A stretch of DNA of 64,000 bases, from the NCBI RefSeq assembly GCF_035582795.1, contig NC_134379.1, forward strand, positions 2,046,001 to 2,110,000, written 5' to 3'. Below the pieces are notes generated by a model that searched no databases, was not told the DNA's origin, and saw nothing but the letters and a program-made list of their open reading frames with translations. Shown piece by piece: positions 58,455 through 64,000 of the stretch. Within the stretch, counting starts at the first letter, position 1; every line of letters starts with the position of its first letter. The stretch comes from Mycteria americana (Eukaryota; Chordata; Aves; Ciconiiformes; Ciconiidae). The position numbers and the translations under genes are program-made.

Positions 58455-60079
58455 GAGCAGAAGGGCAAGTTGCAATAAACCTCTGTTCATGAAACCTAAC
58501 GGTTAAGAAGGTGGACAGTCGCCATCATTTCGGGTGTAGAAGGGGAAGAAAAAACCATGAGGTCTCTTACTCCCACCCCTCCCGCCACAGCTGCACGTGA
58601 GGGTAAATCCGACCGCTCCCCAGCCGAGCCCGTTGCAGAACGGCTGGTCCAGCTGGGAGCGCCCTGCCCCGGGGGAGCCGCCCCAGTGACTTTTGCCAAC
58701 ACAAAATAAAAGAGAAAATTAATTCCAACTTTCTTCTTGTCTGCTCTGCACAGGAACTCGCTCAGGGCACGCTGCAAGGCCGCTGCTCTAGTCTGTGTTC
58801 TAAATTTAATATGTTATTGCTCAATATGCTTCAGACGACTAAAGGAAGACACAGCCAAGCTCAGTAAAGATGCAAGGATGAAGCTAGTTCAGCAGACGAT
58901 AGAGGAAAAAGCTCTTTAAGTAATGTTGGCAATTTTTTAGAGAAGTGACAACAAACAGGAGACCACCGAGCTGTGAATGAAGCGAGTGAGAAATCTCTCG
59001 CGTTACTGCATTCAACTTCACAGCACTTCTCCTTTTAAAGTACTTCCATTTGCAATTTTTGGCAAGCTAAGAGCATCATCCACAGTTAAAAATGCGAAAC
59101 AGGATGCTCAAAATAAAATCTTTACCTCTGTAAAAAATCCACAAAAGACAAAGGCACAGAGCTGGAGCGTAGGAGACACGGAGCTGTTGGTCTCCCTTCC
59201 CTTGGGCTGGTGAGAATAATTCAGCCCAAGGAGGAAAACCGGGCACAAAGAGGGAAATTCGCATCCCAGCTGCCAGAGGTTTCCTACGGAGGGCGGCTCG
59301 CCTTGGTGCTCGGCCGAACGGGAGGCTGCTGCCGCTGAGGGAAACCCCCCCGCGACGGCTGGCCGCAGGCGAGCGAAGGGCTTGCCGCGCTGTACTCTCA
59401 GCACGTGCCTCCTCTCCGGCGCTGCTTCAGATTGAAGCCCGTTCTCACGCATTTTTGTCATCGGTTTACATTAACATTTCTCCTACCCTTGACCCAGCGC
59501 GGCGGTTCCGAAACTTGGATGCCGGAGGTGGGTGCATCCATTATAGTCACCTCTGTCAGGGGCTGCTACGGGGGGATTTAGCGAGGCAGGCAGTAATTCC
59601 CGCTCCACGTGGAAGACCCTCGCGCAGGCAGGCGTACCTGCCACCGAGGTTGGCTCTGGAAACAGCTACAGCAGCGCTAAGACAGAGGATTTTGCTCTTT
59701 GTAATAAAATCTTGCACTCCTCTAGAATTACAGAGCGGAATTAGGAATAAAGTTTGACCTTCCAAGGAGAACCGAGTAATTCTACGGTAATTACCCCGCT
59801 AGCAGGAAGTGAATCAAGCCACACAAAACCAAACCACAGGCATTTTTAAATCCTCCTTTTTACTGCCATACAACACAGATCCATAAGAGAGTTTTCTTGC
59901 ATCGCACACAGCGGCAGCGTCACAAGATTGTGTTGCGGAGAATGCGTCTGGGAGGTAGGTACGAACCCAAAAGGAAATTTCCCCCCCTTTTCCTTGTAGG
60001 GGAGAGCCAGACGAGGAGACAAGAGATGGGTTTGACGTGATTTACACCTGTTCTGTGGTGGTAGTTTGGGTTTTTTAAA
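58455..60079. other. Unique sequence downstream of MRPS23, no gene seen
   Basis: Mixed composition, mostly non-repetitive. A 60-codon frame at 58737-58919 on the + strand ends in a charged, helix-like peptide, but nothing else supports it. The rest shows only short shadow frames. It may include part of a longer MRPS23 3' UTR or unidentified regulatory DNA. Confidence 0.5.
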
Positions 60080-60086
60080 GGAAAAG

Positions 60087-60275
60087 CAAACAAAAAAAGG
60101 AAAAAACACAAACCAAAAAGGAAAAAAAACCCCACAAACCAAAAAGGAAAAAAAACCCCACAAACCAAAAAGGAAAAAAAACCCCACAAACCAAAAAGGA
60201 AAAAAAACCCCACAAACCAAAAAGGAAAACACACAAACCAAAAAGGAAAACACACAAACCAAAAGGAAAAAAAAA
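60087..60275 (+). repeat. A-rich tandem repeat, 26-bp then 21-bp units
   Basis: Units starting CCAAAAAGG occur at 60113, 60139, 60165, 60191 and 60217 (26-bp spacing, unit CCAAAAAGG(A)8CCCCACAAA), then at 60238 and 60259 (21-bp spacing, after loss of the CCCC block). A degenerate beginning extends left to about 60087. On the - strand the array reads as aromatic hydrophobic repeats, which could be mistaken for a membrane protein. It is simple tandem DNA. Confidence 0.92.
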
Positions 60276-60819
60276 GCCCAGTAATTGTTTTTCATATAGC
60301 CCAAAGCCAAAATCTGTAATAAAAAATAAGCTAGGCCCTGGAGTTTGCAGGCACAGGAAGAATGACATTCCAATTGGCTCCGAATCCTACTACGATTGAT
60401 TGTTATTTTCTTACGTTGTTCTGTGCCGAAGTTTCCGTGACTCTTTCTGCGACAGCACTCAACTTCCTCTTCGCAAACAGATGTACCGTTGCACCTTTCA
60501 CACTCCTGAGGTGACCAGATTCATTAAGAGTCACTAAAAAACTGCAAAGGTCCAAATGACCTGGTATTGTTACACTTTATCCTATTCTGACCGTAAGGAA
60601 ATGGTGGAATAGGAAGAGCATATCGTTACCTTGACATAAATAGCACCTCCTCTCAGTTAGCTATAGAAAGATGACGCGTTGGACGGCTGTTACAACACGC
60701 CAGGCAAGTGGTGTCTGCCGTGTCGACAGCAGGACTGGCACGAGGCCTGTACCATCAAGTGCAAGAAGTTAAGAAACATCTTTACAACTGGAAATGAGAC
60801 ACCTGAAGAGACAGAACTT

Positions 60820-61134
60820 CCAATTTTTAAAGACCATGTTTAATTTTCCACTTTTATACTCGTATTTTCCAACTCACAATCTGAGATAACGTCCTTGAAC
60901 CTCAAAAAAGGGGATTATCTCCAATTTTACAAAGGGGGAGGTGGAAGAACAGGAACGCGTGCCCCACACATGATCACAGAAGGCACTAGAGGCGGACAAC
61001 TGCGGCATATTCCCCCTAAGAAAATGTCTCATAACCATGAGATGGTGGAGGCAGAAATGCTGGCTCCTGAGCAGGTGACTGCCACAGCCAGGGGACATCC
61101 TGCAGCTGAGCGTTACAGGACAGCAGCACGGCTG
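60820..61134 (-). other. MRPS23: MRPS23 3' UTR (approximate end)
   Basis: This follows the stop codon at 61137-61135 on the - strand. The nearest plausible poly(A) signal on that strand is ATTAAA (60844-60839), the commonest variant. I see no canonical AATAAA close by. The 3' end is set about 20 nt beyond it and is only approximate; transcripts could extend further toward 58.5 kb. Confidence 0.45.
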
Positions 61135-61296
61135 TCAGGAGGGTAAGGGATTTTCCTTCTGCGTTTCTGCCAACTCTGGCGTCTGCTCCTCCTGATCTTT
61201 CTTCTTTTCCTGCATCTCTTCCAACACAGTTTGAAGCTGCAGGTGTAAGGCAGAATCCCTGGTTTCAACATCCTGATGATCCCTCTGTTGTGCTAC
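61135..61296 (-). CDS. MRPS23: MRPS23 coding exon 5 (terminal)
   Basis: The exon runs from [14 protein letters not shown] to TQKENPLPS and the stop TGA at 61137-61135: 53 codons plus stop. The acceptor is ctgtag (61302-61297) and the exon begins in phase 0. The C-terminus is rich in Glu, Gln and Lys ([14 protein letters not shown]) and is the least conserved part of the family. A competing AG four bases further in would shift the frame, so the upstream acceptor is preferred. Confidence 0.88.
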   Translation of the reverse strand, partial: VAQQRDHQDVETRDSALHLQLQTVLEEMQEKKKDQEEQTPELAETQKENPLPS

Positions 61297-63945
61297 CTAC
61301 AGTTAAAGACAGACGATCACAAAAACAGGGTCATAAAAAGTTTCTGTCGAAGCGTGACTGAAGAGAGCAGTAGAAAGCAACAGCCTCGGTCTGTATGTCC
61401 AAAAAAAAGCTGATAGAAAAGTTCTAATTCATGCCTGGATTATTTTGAAGGTACAATACAGTGTCAAGGTACCACCAGGGCAAGAAATTTAAAATTAGAC
61501 TGCTGACCTCAAGCTAAAAGATGAAATGAAGTTGAACACCCTCATAAAGAAGGGCTTTTCAGTGATTTCATCTTTTCACACGCTCATTGGACAGGGCACT
61601 TTAAGCAGCACCAATTTCCATTCCCCTTCAGCCTCTTTTATCGGGGAAAGCACTACAGACGCTCGGCCCAGAGATCACTGGATAATGAGGAGAATGGAGA
61701 GCGTATTACAAAAGAGCACAATACATGAATTTAGCTAACAGTTTAAAACTGCAGCTTTTATAAACAGCTCTTCTCCCTTCTTTTTGAGGGTGTTCAACTA
61801 AAAGGACAGCATTCTCAGAAGAAATGGTAATCAGTTAGTCATGAACAAGGTAAAAGATTTCTACCCATCATAGAGCAGCCATGTTCTACTCTACCCGACG
61901 TGCTGTTCTAGAAGCATCTTGAGTTTGATCTTGTACCCCAGTTTTTGCTAAGAGTTACGTGACGATTGCCTGAAGTAACGAGGAAGTAGACTCCACATGC
62001 CCAGGAGCCATTTCCCCTCTTGTACATCAGGGAAAACAAAAAGCAGTGGCAGGACACTTTGGATAGCTGTTTTGGACAGTTATTTTCTTGGCAAAAATGT
62101 AAGTAAAGAAGCCCCAGACTACAAAACTTTATTTCAGTACTGTAAAAAAAAAAAACAAACCCCACCCACAAAAAAAAAAAAACCCTGCGAGATTTATGCA
62201 GAAATTTTCCAGTTCAGGATCAAGATTAAAGAACAAGAGTTGGAGTGCATTAGACAACTATTAAAAAGGGACGGAAAAGTGTCTTAGTCATCTTCGAACC
62301 CAAAGAGGTTCTAATTTACCCCCGCTACCTCACAGAGATCACACGTATACGGTAATACGTATACATATTTCCAAATGGTTTATCCAGACACACCGATGGA
62401 CGATTTGAAAGCACTGAAGACTTACATCTTTCATCACCAAAAGAAGTAGATCTCTTTTCTGTCCCACAAGAAGTCCCTGAACCTTGGCCAGTCACGTTCA
62501 CAACTAAGAGACAAGTTTACTCTGCGCAGCAAAGACATTTTATTACGACCGTCAGGTGCGTGAGTCTCTCGCCGAGAATTTAATTCGGATTAACTCAACA
62601 TTAAGGGCCTGGAAGTCAAGTGTTCTGAATCCACTGGCCAAGTAACTCTGTGAATATTTAATACTTACTTTATCTGTTCCTCTCCTCTGTAAAATTATCC
62701 CACTGGCTAAAAGGGCTTTTCCTGTTTCTTCAAACAATTTTTCCTCATCAATTTTTCCTTCTTCTTTCAGTTCGTTGAATTTCTCAACAAACCTAGATTT
62801 GAAGATTGTATTTTTACTCTCCCAAATAACGTTCTGGTTCACTGACTTAAGAGGAGAAAGGGACAAGTTTCGGAAATATTTCTAGTTCAATTGTAAATTA
62901 ATCTTACCTCTGGCAAGTAGATTTGTAGTTTGATTGCGACAGGTCGAAAGGTCTTGGACCGCTGCCGTAAATTCTGTAAAATCTCCTATTCAAACAATAA
63001 GAGAGTGTCATTTTGCAAACCATCAAAAAGGGATATGTCTTGGAGTAAATAAACAACACCAGAGTCCGTTAATTTAGGCTACAGCGAAAAGCACTCACAT
63101 AACTATTGCTCCTTTTCCCATTAGCTATTAGGTTATACGGAGTTTTTCAATTGTTTTAATAAATTCCAGTTAATCTTCGCCACCGCCGGTGAGTCAGAGC
63201 CGCACCGTAACCCCCTCACAGCGGGTTTAAGCCAGCCCAAGCTGGCCACCCAACGCGCGCTGTCGGCCTCTGCCCTTCCGCTGCGGACGAGCCTCCACCT
63301 GAAGCGAGGCCTTTTGCAGCTCCGCCAGCCGTTATAAATACGTGGGAGATAACGCTTTCTATATAACGCGGGAGAGAAGGCGGTAGAAAGGCAGTTTCTC
63401 TGCGATGTGAACAAGGAGAGAAAACGCTGCTCGCAGGACCAGCAAGGGCAGCCGTATTCCCCCGCAGGGCTAGTGACAAGGGGCAGAGGAACGTCTCCGG
63501 TGAACGGCGGAGCCCAGGCACCCCTCGGCGGCCGCCCAGGGCGGGAAAGCGGTAACTCACGCTCGCACTTCGTCCTCCTGGTAGAAGATGGGAGGGACGA
63601 CATCCGTCACCTTGCCGTAGCGCGGCCGCGGCCGCCGGTAGACGGGCTCCCTCAGCGGGGGGAAGGCAGCGTAGACGTCGAACCACAGCGGCTTCTGGAT
63701 CACCCCGATGCGGAGCAGGTTCCGGGTCCTGCCGGGGGAGAGGAGCGGCGGGGGGGAGCTAAGGGGACGCCCGCACCGCCCCGGCCTTGCGCCTCCCGCC
63801 CCGGGGAGCCCGGGCCTCCCGGCTCGCCCTCCCAGCGCCCCCCAGGCCCCCGCGCCGCCCGGCAGCAGGGGACCCCGCGCACGGCCGCCCGCCCTCCGCA
63901 CCGGCTGAACACGCTCCCTATCTTCTGCATGCGGTTCCCCGCCAT
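61135..63945 (-). CDS. MRPS23: Small ribosomal subunit protein mS23, mitochondrial (five coding exons)
   Basis: The CDS joins, in transcript order, 63945-63902, 63728-63561, 62985-62908, 62792-62669 and 61296-61135 on the - strand. The total is 576 nt, giving 191 residues plus TGA, close to the 190 residues of the human protein. Every junction has GT-AG ends and keeps phase. Signature segments are [43 protein letters not shown], and [17 protein letters not shown], followed by a Glu/Gln/Lys-rich C-terminus predicted to be helical. MRPS23 is a metazoan-type component of the 28S small subunit of the mitochondrial ribosome, encoded in the nucleus and imported. The start ATG has a strong Kozak context (GCCGCCATGG). 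It is intact, with no sign of pseudogenisation. Confidence 0.97.
61297..62668 (-). other. MRPS23: MRPS23 intron 4
   Basis: 1,372 nt, with donor GTAAGTATT at 62668 downward and acceptor TAG at 61299-61297. It contains a near-perfect 25-bp inverted repeat at 61530-61554 and 61775-61799, and A-rich runs near 62146-62182. No additional exon is supported. Confidence 0.85.
61530..61799. repeat. 25-bp inverted repeat flanking a 220-bp spacer
   Basis: The left arm 61530-61554 (beginning AGTTGAACACCCTCA) and the right arm 61775-61799 (ending TGAGGGTGTTCAACT) are reverse complements at 24 of 25 positions. Chance occurrence at this distance is very unlikely. It could be the terminal inverted repeats of a small non-autonomous DNA transposon, although no clear target-site duplication is visible, or an inverted duplication. 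In the MRPS23 pre-mRNA it would form a long intronic hairpin. Confidence 0.8.
62669..62792 (-). CDS. MRPS23: MRPS23 coding exon 4
   Basis: 124 nt: one base finishing an Arg codon, then [20 protein letters not shown] and on to QRRGTDK, ending on a complete codon before GTAAGT. The acceptor is AATCTAG (ending at 62793). This is the best conserved helical part of the family, corresponding to the human FVEKYTELQ...EEKLFVETGKALL segment. Confidence 0.95.
62908..62985 (-). CDS. MRPS23: MRPS23 coding exon 3
   Basis: 78 nt, too short for routine ORF detection. It reads (A)[19 protein letters not shown] then YKSTCQ and two bases of an Arg codon. The acceptor is TTTGAATAG (ending 62986) and the donor AG|GTAAG (from 62907). 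Phase fits both neighbours, and the peptide aligns with human KFYSVYGSG...FDL...KSTCQR. Confidence 0.93.
62986..63560 (-). other. MRPS23: MRPS23 intron 2
   Basis: 575 nt, donor GTGAGT (from 63560) and acceptor TAG. No conserved feature is seen beyond a GC-rich portion next to exon 2. Introns 1 (63729-63901, 173 nt) and 3 (62793-62907, 115 nt) are also short and unremarkable. Confidence 0.85.
63561..63728 (-). CDS. MRPS23: MRPS23 coding exon 2
   Basis: 168 nt. The first base finishes an Arg codon, then [20 protein letters not shown] and on to YQEDEVR plus two bases of Ala. The acceptor is CCCCCGGCAG (ending 63729) and the donor GC|GTGAGT (from 63560). It contains the family's most diagnostic stretch, [18 protein letters not shown]. 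Confidence 0.96.
63902..63945 (-). CDS. MRPS23: MRPS23 coding exon 1
   Basis: 44 nt: ATG at 63945-63943, reading [14 protein letters not shown] plus two bases of an Arg codon, then donor CG|GTGCGG (from 63901). It matches human MAGSRLETVGSIFSR in length and pattern. The basic, Asp/Glu-free N-terminus fits mitochondrial import. The Kozak context is optimal, and no other in-frame ATG upstream is visible before the window ends. Confidence 0.94.
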
Positions 63946-64000
63946 GGCGGCGCCGGCGGCCGGGCCTCCCCTAGCAACGCCGCCACCCTAGCGACGGCCT
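63946..64000 (-). promoter_or_regulatory. MRPS23: MRPS23 5' UTR and proximal promoter with RFX (X-box) half-sites
   Basis: The sequence is GC-rich and CpG-dense, and no TATA box is visible, as usual for a housekeeping mitoribosome gene. CCTAGCAACG at 63970-63979 is a perfect RFX half-site (reverse of GTTGCTAGG), and CCTAGCGACG at 63987-63996 is a copy with one change, 17 bp away. RFX factors act through such sites at some housekeeping promoters. The window ends before the rest of the promoter. Confidence 0.5.

Noticed and set aside
59846..60373. Hydrophobic 175-codon frame on the - strand resembling a membrane protein
   Set aside because: The Phe/Leu/Trp-rich segment is the translated A-rich 26/21-bp tandem array, with no support elsewhere.
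62143..62182. A-rich runs in MRPS23 intron 4 as a processed-pseudogene tail
   Set aside because: No cDNA-like body or target-site duplication is seen next to them.

Overview
This is vertebrate nuclear DNA, almost certainly from a bird. The evidence is split genes with GT-AG introns, a 5'-truncated CR1 LINE with the avian 3' end, fragments of avian retroviral LTRs, GC-rich sequence with CpG-dense patches broken by AT-rich blocks, and two genes that are neighbours in other amniotes. The species cannot be fixed from the sequence. Synteny suggests the region equivalent to human 17q22 (inference). Nothing bacterial is present: no operons, CRISPR, tRNA or rRNA.

Layout. Positions 1 to about 15,965 are the 3' end of MSI2 (Musashi-2, an RNA-binding translational regulator) on the + strand. 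They hold the tail of a long intron, one coding exon (6860-7068) with an in-frame alternative acceptor, the last coding exon (8808-8849, stop at 8847), and a 3' UTR that appears to be split by an intron and to continue in a long terminal exon (11182 to about 15,965) with several poly(A) signals. About 45 kb follow (about 15,966-60,800) with no supportable protein-coding gene. This gap is GC-rich with islands of low-GC, low-repeat sequence that look like conserved regulatory elements. It also carries a 38-bp minisatellite, an LTR fragment (23.4 kb), a CR1 (53.0 kb), a CpG island (about 57 kb) and a probable solo LTR (57.8-58.5 kb). The right end, on the - strand, holds all five coding exons of MRPS23 (mitochondrial ribosomal protein S23), with its start at 63,945 and its promoter running off the window. 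The exons join to exactly 576 nt (191 aa plus stop).

The two genes are convergent and functionally unrelated: one is a cytoplasmic RNA-binding regulator, the other a mitoribosome subunit. The gap between them is most plausibly regulatory territory of MSI2 or nearby genes (inference). I found no convincing new protein system. The observations most worth checking are a 25-bp near-perfect inverted repeat in the last MRPS23 intron, a T-box half-site cluster in a probable conserved element, the split MSI2 3' UTR, G-runs and UGCAUG motifs around an alternatively spliced MSI2 exon, and the recombining 38-bp minisatellite that creates spurious long ORFs in many frames.
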